From Dryomyza anilis (Eukaryota > Arthropoda > Insecta > Diptera > Dryomyzidae): DNA of 64,000 bases. The stretch spans positions 43,996,791 to 44,060,790 of the forward strand of contig OX638132.1 in NCBI GenBank assembly GCA_951804985.1, in the 5' to 3' direction. Below the pieces are notes generated by a model, which saw nothing but the letters and a program-made list of their open reading frames with translations, was not told the DNA's origin and did not search any database. Position 1 is the first letter of the stretch. Every line of letters starts with the position of its first letter. A program made the position numbers and the translations under genes. Below are positions 11,364 through 23,476 of this stretch, piece after piece.

Positions 11364-12599
11364 ATTTGACAGGCGACAATCGGTATTTTTATTTGTTTTG
11401 AAAATTGTTTGTGCACTTTTCGTGTTATTTATGGTGAAAAATAATTAAAATGAATAAATTTAAGAATTAATTTAAATAATTCATGGTGTTTAATCGATAT
11501 AACATCTAATCTTTTAATATAATAAACATCTTTGTTGGTTTGTTCTTTTGTTTGTATGTTCCGCTTCTCCGTCTAAACGGCTGTTCTAATTTTATGGAAG
11601 GAATGATAGGCTATTTATGAGCGGGATTGGATAAAGAAGCGTGGCACCTCCCATACAACGTAAACATTTAAAACGATATAACTCGGAACCAAGCTACGAA
11701 CATGAAACAAAAAACTCAAATACAAAAAAAAAAAATTAAAAACAATAACACAAATCATTGTTTTGTGCTTTTGCTTTTAATTTAGCAAAAATACAAAAAC
11801 AAAAGCAATAACATAAAACAAAAATCCAAACTAAAGGAAAAACAAAAAAGGAAAGAAAATAAATTCAAAAACAAAAAGAAAATCAAAAGAAAAAAACTTT
11901 TTTTTTCGAGATTGTTTTTGAGGAATATTTTTTGAAAAATGGTAATTTTAATCATTGCATTATTTTTGTCGTCCAAAAATTTTTTTAACAACATTTTTTT
12001 TCGAAATTTTTTGAACATTGTTGTTTTTGTCGATTTGTCGAATAATGCAAATGCAAAAACAATTTTTTTTTCGACTATGTTTCGTCAAATATTTTTTTTT
12101 TGGAAAATGGTGATTTTAACCATTGTATTGGTTTCGTCGTCCACAATTTTTTTTTTACAATTTTTTTAACATTGTTGTTGTACCCCAAAAAAATTTTTAA
12201 ACAATATTTTTTTTTTCGAAAATTTTCGAACATTGTTGTTTTTGTCAATATATATTTTTAAAAATTCAGAATAGACGTCAAATCGGCTAAACCGAATTGA
12301 ATAAAATTTTTGCACAATATGTATGTTGGGTCTGGTCAGAGTATATGCTATATCTCGGTGAGATTGGTGGACTGGGCGTGTGACATCCCATATAACCCAA
12401 AAATTAAAAACACGTCAGCAATTGGGATAACAAATTTAATGAAATTTTGGTCCGCGTTATATTTAACCATTCTAAGCGGTTTCGCCGAATGGAGGAGTGA
12501 TTAGACCATTGGGCGTTTCACCCCCCATAGAAGATACATTTTACATTACGTGTATGTCAACAGTTATTATAGTGATATCAAGATATTTCACACCACAAA

Positions 12600-13045
12600 C
12601 ACCCAACATTCTTTAAACTCACCGCACCAAAATTCACCACATTAAAACTCACCATACTAAAACAATGAAACTCACGACGCCAAAATTCACCACACTAAAA
12701 CTCATCACACTGAAACTCACCACACTAAAATTCACCACACTAAAATTCACAACACTAAAAAACTACACTAAAATTGACCACACTTAAACTCACCAAACCC
12801 TCACTCACCACACCGAAAACTCACCACACTAAAATATCTACTGTGAAAAACTCTGCGGGGAAGAATTCTACGGGAAATAATTCTACAGGGAACAATTCCA
12901 ACAAGATGAATTCTACGGAAAGAATTCTACCTTGAAAAATTCTACGGGAAAGCGTTCTATGGGGAAGCATTATACGGGGAATATTTCTACTGCGAAAAAT
13001 TCTACGACGAAATGTTCTACGGGGAAGAATTCTATGGGGAACCGC
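12600..13045 (+). repeat. two adjacent 15-bp minisatellites (array copy A)
   Basis: First array (about 12600-12835): repeats close to CACCACACTAAAAYT. Second array (about 12843-13045): repeats close to ATTCTACGGGGAAGA. Both have a 15-bp period, so open frames across them are artefactual low-complexity peptides. A second, shortened pair lies at 13256-13550 after the TA insert. Confidence 0.9.
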
Positions 13046-13077
13046 ATTCTTAGAAGGAATTATTTTAAGAAAAGTAA

Positions 13078-13144
<67 letters not shown>

Positions 13145-13234
13145 GCCGTAGTAGTTATTTGCGTACTATAAAAATATATTTTGGTATTATATGATACATT
13201 AAGGTGGAAACATGTAAAAATAATTAAAACATAA
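13078..13234 (+). repeat. (TA)n plus conserved GCCGTAGTAG core, copy A
   Basis: A TA run is followed by a 90-bp conserved core starting GCCGTAGTAGTTATTTGCG (13145) and ending near AAAACATAA. The same core next to a TA run recurs at 22209, 30234, 34466 (minus) and 34713. Confidence 0.85.
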
Positions 13235-14306
13235 ATTTAAATTTTTAAATTTAAACACTAAAAAACTACACTAAAATTGACCACACTAAAACTCACTAAA
13301 CCCACACTCACCACACCGAAAACTCACCACACTAAAATATCTACTGTGAAAAACTCTGCGGGGAAGAATTCTACGGGAAATAATTCTACAGGGAACAATT
13401 CCAACAAGATGAATTCTACGGAAAGAATTCTACCTTGAAAAATTCTACGGGAAAGCGTTCTATGGGGAAGCATTTTACGGGGAATATTTCTACTGCGAAA
13501 CAATTCTACGGCGAAATGTCCTACGGGGAAGAATTCTATTGGGAACCGCATTCTTAGAAGGAATTATTTTAAGAAAAGTTGTTTTGATGTAGAATTATTA
13601 TTTCGTTACTACATTTATAAAACGAATAAAAAGCTTCCACAGCGAATTACGGGTCCCTGATATAATTTTTTTTGTTATATTAATCGCTCCATATCTCTGA
13701 ATTAACAAAATCTTGGCACGAGTCGTGCAAGTGAGAAAAAGATTGTCGTTGTCGCGTTGAATGTAATCAAGTAGCTCACAACACTACTTCATTTGTCGAG
13801 AAGTACTAGTTGTCGTCGTATAGCTGTGGCGGTCTATGTGTTCAAAGCATTACTCTTATACACATATGATGACAACAACCAATGTATTGGTTATAATGTA
13901 AGCCTCATCAGGTAGCACCTGCATGCGGCGTACAGGGAACTAAAGCACATAGAAGTTTTTTCACGATCACCCCAATACGAATTGATTATTTCACAATATG
14001 ATAACACTCCGATCTGGTGTTTGTAAATATTGGTGCGACCGAGGTGACGAGTAGAGGTTAAGAATATATTTTAAGTTGGATATGATTTTAACTGCCTTAG
14101 AGTGCAGACGTGTTTCATTTATAAGTAAAACTTTCATTAAATAAAAGTATGTCTTAGAAGAAAAGACTTGTATTAATTATTTCATGATAATAAAAATGGA
14201 ACTTCAACGTTGGGCATTCTCTGGTACGACATCATGGGTAATTATAAATGGAACGTTGCGATATATGGACACAAGCCAAAGCAACCGACATTTTAATTAC
14301 AACACT

Positions 14307-14412
14307 TGGCGCAGCCGGTTTTCGAACCAAACATCAAATCCCAGGGGACAGGAAGGACTGGATGGAGATTAGAAGTATATGAAATAAATATATTGGACGA
14401 GGGAAAATATTT
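14307..14412 (+). mobile_element. gypsy primer binding site and leader stub, copy A
   Basis: TGGCGCAGCCGGT directly follows the LTR end with a 2-base gap. It is complementary to the 3' end of a tRNA-Ser (GGCTGCGCCA). The leader matches the right-arm element as far as about GGGAAAAT, then switches to sequence that precedes the RTE-like LINE. Confidence 0.8.
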
Positions 14413-17400
14413 TTTTTAGGAGTCTTAAATAACGGTTTAAATTTTGTTGGATGTAATCAACAACTGATGGGTGCGATTATCACAAGGCAACTTAACTGAG
14501 CGCTTCAAATCACTTGTCACCAGAATTTGCAAATTGCCAAATGGTGACAACTTCACTTAGGTGGAAGTGCCCTCGTGGAAGCTCCTGGAAATGGCGCTCT
14601 ACACCACCCGGTGTAGAAGTCGGCTAAAGTGAGGGTTCGTGCGTTGGGTTTGGGTCCCACTACGGAAAAAACCTATGCGCCCAATGAAAACAAAAAAGAA
14701 GCCTCGGATTACGACCGATTACCACGATGACGACCCACGCAAACGTTTTAAGGACAATGATTTACGGATATGCACCTGGAATTTCCGGACCCTTTATAGG
14801 GAAGGTGCCTCTATCCAGCTGGCAGATGTCCTCGAAAAATAGAAGGCTGACATCACCGCTATCCAGGAGATGCGATGGACGGGACAGGGCTGCTCGAAAC
14901 AAGCGTCCTGTGATATCTACTACAGCTGCCATGCGGAGAGACACGAATTTGGATGTGGATTTGTGGTCGGCAAGAGACTCCGTCACCTTGTCTCTAGGTT
15001 CACGCCCGTGGACGAAAGGCTGGCAACAATCCGCATCAAGACTAAATATTTCCACGTTAGCCTAATTTGTGCACACGCTCCGACGAACGAGAAAGATGAC
15101 AAGACAAAAGAGCGCTTCTACGAGCGCCTAGACAACGCATACGAGCGCGATTTTAACGCCAAGGTGGGCAGAGAAGTCATATATTGTCCCCGCAATCGGT
15201 AAATTTAGCCTCCATACCAACACTTCCGATAACGGAACGAGGCTAATCGACTTCGTCGCAACACGAAACATGGTAGTTAGTAGCACTAGATTCGAACATT
15301 TCGATATCCACAAGGCCACATGGGTGTCGCCCGATCAAAAAACTCGAAACCAAATTTATCACGTTGTGATTGACGGAAGACACGCTTTGAGTGTGATGGA
15401 CGTACGCAGTATCCGAGGTGTCAATATGGACTCGGTTCGCACACGCTTAAGCGCTGCGAAGAACGTACGGAACCAAACGCAGAGAAAGCTAGACGTCGGA
15501 AAGTTGCAATCACAACAGACAACGCAAGCCTTTTCCACTCGACTCTCACACCTGCTTAGACAAAGCACTCCTCCTGTCGATGATATAAGCCCACAGTGGA
15601 ACCATATCTCCTGCTCTATGCGTACGGCTGCTGAAGAGGTGCTTGGATTCCAATGCCTCCTGAGGAATAAGTGCTATGACCAAGAGTGTCGCACGGCCAC
15701 TGCAGAGAAAGACCACCCTGCAGTCAGTAGCTACGCGAGCTGCAAAGGAGCGATACAAAGAGAAGAGAAGATAACAGAGACGTCTTTTCAGGCGTTAAAA
15801 AAGAGATGCAGAAGGACGTGAGTGTGAGGAGATTGAGATTCATGGGGACAGGAATGAGGCTCGAAAATTCTTAGAGAAAATACGACGCCTAGCCGGATGT
15901 TCAAAATCCGGAGCCTCTTCTTGTAAAGATGAGAACGGGAATCTAGTCACAGATATCCAGAGCACACTGAAGATATGGAGGGATCACTTCTCTAAACTGC
16001 TGACCGGTGATGATGACAGCAATTCCACCTATAGAGAAGTAAACACGGAAATCCCAGTACTTGATGACCACGTTGAGATTCCGCCACCCGACCATGACGA
16101 GGTCAGAACAGCCATCACCCGGCTGAAAAACAATAAAGCCGCAGGTGCTGATGGCCTGCCTGCTGAATTGTTTAGGACCGGAGGCGAAGAGCTAATCGAG
16201 AACATGCACGAGCTCGTAAGCAGAATATGGTAGGATGAAAGCATGTCTCAGTGTACTCTGCCCAATCCTTAAGAAAGGGGATCCCACTATCTGCGCCAAC
16301 TACCGTGGGATCAGCCTACTCAAGGTTCTATCGAGCGTATTATGTGAAAGACTGAAGCCCATCGTCAACATACTGATTGGACCTTATCAGTGCGGCTTCA
16401 GACCTGGAAAGTCCACCATAGACCAGATTTTCACATTGCGCCAAATCCAGGAAAAGACCCTAGAAAAACAGATCGACACCTACTACCTATTAGTCGACTA
16501 TAAACCGCCTTCGACACACCGATAAGGGAACGATTATACGCCGCGATGTCTGAGTTCGGTATACCTGCGAAACTTATAAGGCTTTGCAGGATGACCCTGA
16601 GCAACACACGTTGCTCAGTGAGAATAGGAAAAGACCTCTCCGAGCCATTTCATACCGAACGAGGTTTCAGACAGACTTATTGATGGAGAAAATAGTTCGA
16701 GCTGCCGAACTCCGTCAAAGCGGCACTATCCTCAACAAACGTGTCATGCTGCTCGCATATGCCGACGATATTGATATCATTGGCAGGAGCACACGAGCAG
16801 TCAGCGCAGCATTCTCCAGATTGGAAAAAGAGTCGCATCGAATGGGTCTAGCTGTGAACGAGGACAAGACGAAGTTTCTTGTGTCAACAAGCAAAAAAGA
16901 GTCCGTGCGTTTTGGACAAAAATCTGATTTTGACACCCACAAGTTCGACATTGTGAAGGACTTCGTCTACTTGGAATCCAGCATACACAGCAACAACGAC
17001 GTCAGCCTGGGGATTAAACGGAGAATAACTCTTGCCAACAGGTGCAACTTTGGGCTCAGTAGGCAATTGAGAATTAGAGCCCTCCCTCGCCGGGCAAAAA
17101 TAACGCTCTACAATTCACTCATCATGCCCGTCCTACTCTATGGTTTAGAAACATGGACGCTGGCCTCCACCGATGAGAGAATACTGGGAGCGTTCGAGAG
17201 AAAGATTCTCCGTAAAATCTTTGGCCCGAGCTGTATGAGTTATTCGACGACATTGACATAGTCAAGCGAATCAAGGTCCAGTGGCTAGGTCATGTCGAAT
17301 GAATGGATGAAAACACTCCAGCCAGGATGGTGCTTGAATCGAAACTCGAAGGTGGACAGCGTAGATGAGGGCGTCCAAATCTGCGTTGGAAAGACCAAGT

Positions 17401-17531
17401 TGAGGACAACCTGGTAACACTTGGTATTTCTAACTGGCGTCAGCGCACGCAAAGCATATCCGACTGGTGCGGCTTCATCTCAGTGGCCAAAACTGACCGA
17501 CGGTTGTGAGGGCCATTTAAGTAAGTAAGTA
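14413..17531 (+). mobile_element. RTE-like LINE, copy B
   Basis: Endonuclease: LRICTWNFRTLYREG (about 14763-14807), AIQEMRWTGQG, and CAHAPTNEKDD. A TAG interrupts after VLEK. Linker frames run 15270-15821. The pre-RT frame (about 15833-16230) ends LKNNKAAGADGLPAELF. RT: PILKKGDPTICANYRG, CGFRPGKSTID, a 31-bp deletion right after GFRQ, then AYADDIDIIGRS (about 16756) and SLIMPVLLYGLETWT. It ends in a GTAA repeat. The 5' ~150 bases (14413-14560) are present in B and C but not A and could be LINE leader. Nearly identical to copy C and sharing its lesions. Non-functional as it stands. Confidence 0.85.
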
Positions 17532-18394
17532 ATCAACAACTAAAGGATCTTTATCAATTTTTGAATCATTCATCAACGCAAGAAGAAATTTTGAAGGAGA
17601 CGTCTGAAAAAGAAATTCATTGGCATTTTTCTTCGCCAGCAGGACCGAACTTTGGCGGAATGTGGGAGGCAGGCATAAAATCCACGAAATACCACTTACG
17701 GCGAGTTTTGTCTGGTGCTTCTGTTACATTTGAAGAATTATATACCATTCTTTGTCAAATTGAAGCATGCCTTAATTTATGTCCACTTTGCATCAAGTTT
17801 TAAGGTGATACAGATCCGCTCACCCCTGCGAATTTTCTCATGTTAAGGTCAATTGGTACAATTCCCGATGAAAATTACATTGACAAAAAAACTACTTATT
17901 TGACCCGTTGGCAACTTTTACAACGATTGATTCAACAATTTTGGAAAAAATGGTCTTTTCTCAGTTACAACAACGACCCAAATGGTCGCAAAAACTACGT
18001 AACCTGCAAGTGGATGACATCGTTATATTCAAGGATGATAATCTTCCTCCATCCGAATGGATGACTGGAAGAGTAGCAAAATCACATCCAGGAAATGATG
18101 GACTTGTACGAGTTGCAACTGTTAATACTGCTCGTGGATTATTCAAGCGATATATTAACAAAATTTGTCCATTATTTATTGAGTTTGAAGGCGAATACTT
18201 TTAACAGAGGCCGAAATGTTGGAAACACAATCAACTTCATTATTAAATCACAATATTTTACTATACTTTACATATTTACTTGTTCTAAAAATTAATATTT
18301 ATTATTTTATCATCAACTTTATTATTGTATCTTTTCAAAAAATATTTTATAAAATTTTCATTATTGACGCACATTCCAATCAGCAACATTTTAC
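17532..18394 (+). pseudogene. BEL/Pao integrase C-terminal fragment, copy B
   Basis: Near-identical to 8678-9540, with the same stop and frame change after LCPLCIKF. Single-base differences include GTCACATTT/GTTACATTT and CTCTATCCG/CTCCATCCG. Same integrase motifs (FGGMWEAGIKS, RWQLLQRLIQQFWKKW). Confidence 0.8.
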
Positions 18395-20030
18395 TTTTTA
18401 ATAAATTTATAAAAAATATAATTTCAAACGTTTTTCAATTATTGCAAGTCATCCGTTTTTGCACACCGACCATGATCTACTTTACTGTACTATAAATGTT
18501 CGTGTTAGTTCTAATATAAGTCCAATGTCAGTATCGTACCGTGACTACAACTCCATTGAATATTTTTCGTTGTATGATCATATGTGACAAATTCTTTGAG
18601 AAGATTGTTGGTTTAGTCAATCTGTTGATGATAAGTTAAATGTCTTTGTCTGTCATATAGCATTGCTTTCGACCATTTTGTTCCCCTTCGTACTATTACT
18701 GTTCAGAATAAATGTTGTCCTTGGTTAACCTCTGATGTCAAGCATGCAATTAAAAAAAGAAATAAACTGTACGGTCAATGGAAGAAGCATCGTACTGATG
18801 AAAAATGGGCTATGTACAAGCATGCTAAAAATAATACCGTTTTAATAATAAGAGAGTTTAAGAAACGATATTAGCAAAGTTCTATGGAAAAATATTCGCA
18901 GCCTTGGTGTCTGTTGCAATACTGACACTGAATGCAATATTGACCCCAATGTTTTAAATAATTTCTTTCTTTCTTATAATACAGCCTTTAACGATTACTT
19001 CCAATGTAACGCTACAAATGTTGTTGACCAATTTTCTTTTACCAATGTTGATGAAAATGAGGTTACAAAATCTATATTGCAAACACGATATAATGCTATT
19101 GGTTATGACGGCATCCCAAAACGATTTGTAAAGCTCTTTTTACCATACATTTTTAGTCCCTTAACGCATATAATCAATCACTGTTTCACTACTTCCTGTT
19201 TTCCAAGTTCATGGAAAATGGCGACTGTCATGCCTATTGCTAAAGTTTCAAACGCATCCTCGATGAAGGATTTCAGACCCATAAGTATCTTGTCGTCATT
19301 CTCAAAAATTTGTGAGTCACTTATGGCTAAGCAAATCATTGCATATTTGGATGCTCAACTGCACTGCTTAAGGTCATTGATGACATACGCAAGCCATATG
19401 ATGTTGATAATGTTACATTGCTATGCTTACTCGATTTCTCAAAAGCCTTTGACTGTGTCAATCACTCAATTTTAAATAGAAAGCTCCAATATCTCTTTGA
19501 ATTTAATCGTAATCGTAAGCCTTAATTGCGAACTATCTTAGTGGAAGAATGCAACGGGTAAAAATTGGCAATTTGTTGTATGATTACATGAATATTAAAG
19601 CAGGCGTGCCACAAGGATCAATCCTAGGGCCCCTATTATTTAGTATTTTTATTAATGACATTTTTACAGTGTGCAATAATTTTACGATTCATGCTTATGC
19701 TGATGATATTCAATTATATTTATCTAACCGTATAGGTCTTATTGAGGATTTGTGTTGTGATGACTTGAGCGCCATTTATATGTGAGCCTTTTAAAAATGA
19801 TTTATGTCTTAATAGTTAAAAATCATATGTGTTAGCTATTTTTAGGATAATCTTGACAAACGTATAATACCACCTATATATTTAATTGACAATAAATTGC
19901 AAATAGTTGAAAAAGTTAAAAACTTAATTTCTTATATGAATTCTAAACTTTCCTGTACTGACCATGTTAACAATATACTTAAACGCATTTATTATAACCT
20001 TCGTTGTCTTCGGTTATCTGCCCCATTTAC
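18395..20030 (+). pseudogene. Jockey/CR1-like LINE reverse transcriptase, copy B (3' truncated)
   Basis: Same content and lesions as 9541-11175, including the frameshift before FSKAFDC and the abrupt end at GCCCCATTTAC. The RT box HAYADDIQLY is at about 19690. Practically identical to copy A, so the two arose by recent duplication. Confidence 0.8.
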
Positions 20031-20218
20031 TTATTACAACTTAATTTTTCTAAAAGCTTGTTCTATTAGCTTTAAAACGAGCCATTAACGGAGTTTCTAG
20101 TTCAAGAGATATTTAAATATGAACAACAGTACAAAAGTGATTTTTGGCACTTTTTTCCAACTTTGAGCCACTGTATCTCTGGAAGTAGTGGTCGGAAAAA
20201 ATAAAAAAAATTTGACTG
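20031..20218 (+). mobile_element. fragment of the GGGCCATTCC palindromic element, copy B
   Basis: Duplicate of 11176-11363 at the same position relative to its neighbours. Confidence 0.65.
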
Positions 20219-21474
20219 ATTTGACAGGCGACAATCGGTATTTTTATTTGTTTTGAGAATTGTTTGTGCACTTTTCGTGTTATTTATGGTGATAAATAAT
20301 TAAAATGAATAAATTTAAGAATTAATTTAAATAATTCATGGTGTTTAATCGATATAACATCTAATCTTTTAATATAATAAACATCTTTGTTGGTTTGTTC
20401 TTTTGTTTGTATGTTCCGCTTCTCCGTCTAAACGGCTGTTCTAATTTTATGGAAGGAATGATAGGCTATTTATGAGCGGGATTGGATAAAGAAGCGTGGC
20501 ACCTCCCATACAACGTAAACATTTAAAACGATATAACTCGGAACCAAGCTACGAACATGAAACAAAAAACTCAAATACAAAAAAAAAAATTAAAAACAAT
20601 AACACAAAAGCATTGTTTTGTGCTTTTGCTTTTAATTTAGCAAAAATACAAAAACAAAAGCAATAACATAAAACAAAAATCCAAACTAAAGGAAAAACAA
20701 AAAAGGAAAGAAAATAAATTCAAAAACAAAAAGAAAATCAAAAGAAAAAAACTTTTTTTTTCGAGATTGTTTTTGAGGAATATTTTTTGAAAAATGGTAA
20801 TTTTAATCATTGCATTATTTTTGTCGTCCAAAAATTTTTTTAACAACATTTTTTTTCGAAATTTTTTGAACATTGTTGTTTTTATCGATTTGTCGAATAA
20901 TGCAAATGCAAAAACAATTTTTTTTTCGACTATGTTTCGTCAAATATTTTTTTTTTGGAAAATGGTGATTTTAACCATTGTATTGGTTTCGTCGTCCACA
21001 ATTTTTTTTTTACAATTTTTTTAACATTGTTGTTGTACCCCAAAAAAATTTTTAAACAATATTTTTTTTTTCGAAAATTTTCGAACATTGTTGTTTTTGT
21101 CAATATATATTTTTAAAAATTCAGAATAGACGTCAAATCGGCTAAACCGAATTGAATAAAATTTTTGCACAATATGTATGTTGGGTCTGGTCAGAGTATA
21201 TGCTATATCTCGGTGAGATTGGTGGACTGGGCGTGTGACATCCCATATAACCCAAAAATTAAAAACACGTCAGCAATTGGGATAACAAATTTAATGAAAT
21301 TTTGGTCCGCGTTATATTTAACCATTCTAAGCGGTTTCGCCGAATGGAGGAGTGATTAGACCATTGGGCGTTTCACCCCCCATAGAAGATACATTTTACA
21401 TTACGTGTATGTCAACAGTTATTATAGTGATATCAAGATATTTCACACCACAAACACCCAACATTCTTTAAACT

Positions 21475-21900
21475 CACCGCACCAAAATTCACCACATTAA
21501 AACTCACCATACTAAAACAATGAAACTCACGACGCCAAAATTCACCACACTAAAACTCATCACACTGAAACTCACCACACTAAAATTCACCACACTAAAA
21601 TTCACAACACTAAAAAACTACACTAAAATTGACCACACTTAAACTCACCAAACCCACACTCACCACACCGAAAACTCACCACACTAAAATATCTACTGTG
21701 AAAAACTCTGCGGGGAAGAATTCTACGGGAAATAATTCTACAGGGAACAATTCCAACAAGATGAATTCTACGGAAAGAATTCTACCTTGAAAAATTCTAC
21801 GGGAAAGCGTTCTATGGGGAAGCATTATACGGGGAATATTTCTACTGCGAAAAATTCTACGACGAAATGTTCTACGGGGAAGAATTCTATGGGGAACCGC
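21475..21900 (+). repeat. two adjacent 15-bp minisatellites (array copy B)
   Basis: CACCACACTAAAAYT-type units followed by ATTCTACGGGGAAGA-type units, as in copy A. A second pair is at about 22320-22615. Confidence 0.9.
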
Positions 21901-21933
21901 ATTCTTAGAAGGAATTATTTTAAGAAAAGTAAA

Positions 21934-22298
<365 letters not shown>

Positions 22299-23370
22299 AT
22301 TTAAATTTTTAAATTTAAACACTAAAAAACTACACTAAAATTGACCACACTAAAACTCACCAAACCCACACTCACCACACCGAAAACTCACCACACTAAA
22401 ATATCTACTGTGAAAAACTCTGCGGGGAAGAATTCTACGGGAAATAATTCTACAGGGAACAATTCCAACAAGATGAATTCTACGGAAAGAATTCTACCTT
22501 GAAAAATTCTACGGGAAAGCGTTCTATGGGGAAGCATTTTACGGGGAATATTTCTACTGCGAAACAATTCTACGGCGAAATGTCCTACGGGGAAGAATTC
22601 TATTGGGAACCGCATTCTTAGAAGGAATTATTTTAAGAAAAGTTGTTTTGATGTAGAATTATTATTTCGTTACTACATTTATAAAACGAATAAAAAGCTT
22701 CCACAGCGAATTACGGGTCTCTGATATAATTTTTTTTGTTATATTAATCGCTCCATATCTCTGAATTAACAAAATCTTGGCACGAGTCGTGCAAGTGAGA
22801 AAAAGATTGTCGTTGTCGCGTTGAATGTAATCAAGTAGCTCACAACACTACTTCATTTGTCGAGAAGTACTAGTTGTCGTCGTATAGCTGTGGCGGTCTA
22901 TGTGTTCAAAGCATTACTCTTATACACATATGATGACAACAACCAATGTATTGGTTATAATGTAAGCCTCATCAGGTAGCACCTGCATGCGGCGTACAGG
23001 GAACTAAAGCACATAGAAGTTTTTTCACGATCACCCCAATACGAATTGATTATTTCACAATATGATAACACTCCGATCTGGTGTTTGTAAATATTGGTGC
23101 GACCGAGGTGACGAGTAGAGGTTAAGAATATATTTTAAGTTGGATATGATTTTAACTGCCTTAGAGTGCAGACGTGTTTCATTTATAAGTAAAACTTTCA
23201 TTAAATAAAAGTATGTCTTAGAAGAAAAGACTTGTATTAATTATTTCATGATAATAAAAATGGATCTTCAACGTTGGGCATTCTCTGGTACGACATCATG
23301 GGTAATTATAAATGGAACGTTGCGATATATGGACACAAGCCAAAGCAACCGACATTTTAATTACAACACT

Positions 23371-23476
23371 TGGCGCAGCCGGTTTTCGAACCAAACAACA
23401 AATCCCAGGGGACAGGAAGGACTGGATGGAGATTAGAAGTATATGAAATAAATATATTGGACGAGGGAAAATATTT
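23371..23476 (+). mobile_element. gypsy primer binding site and leader stub, copy B
   Basis: TGGCGCAGCCGGT two bases after the LTR end, then the same leader stub as at 14307-14412. Confidence 0.8.

Larger units (their letters stand above)
11364..14304 (+). mobile_element. gypsy LTR 3' fragment, copy A, with internal minisatellites
   Basis: Matches the right-arm LTR from its base 36211 to its end at 38628, including the terminal TTACAACA. It lacks the first ~308 bases (TGTTGTATATCAG end). Inside are an A-rich AACAAAAGC block (about 11690-11900), its T-rich counterpart (about 11900-12240), two 15-bp minisatellites, and a TA/GCCGTAGTAG insert flanked by a ~320-bp direct duplication (12755-13076 and 13256-13580). 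No coding capacity. Immediately followed by a primer binding site. Confidence 0.75.
8678..17531 (+). repeat. recent tandem duplication, first copy
   Basis: Contains BEL integrase fragment, Jockey-like RT, GGGCC fragment, gypsy LTR fragment, primer binding site and RTE-like LINE. The order and almost every base recur in 17532-26620. Offsets are 8854-8855 up to the first minisatellite, 9064 after the TA tract and 9089 after a 25-base indel. Confidence 0.85.

Noticed and set aside
12600..13045. CRISPR-like array
   Set aside because: 15-bp units without unique spacers in eukaryotic repeat DNA. These are minisatellites.
13324..13551. Minus-strand frame rich in FPVEFFP-type units (also at 22388)
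   Set aside because: A 15-bp minisatellite always gives an open periodic frame. The same DNA is open in other frames and lies inside an LTR.
14639..14842. Possible host 'craniofacial development protein 2' gene
   Set aside because: The endonuclease is followed by a LINE reverse transcriptase in the same repeat unit and occurs three times with lesions. The name is a known mislabel of LINE endonucleases.
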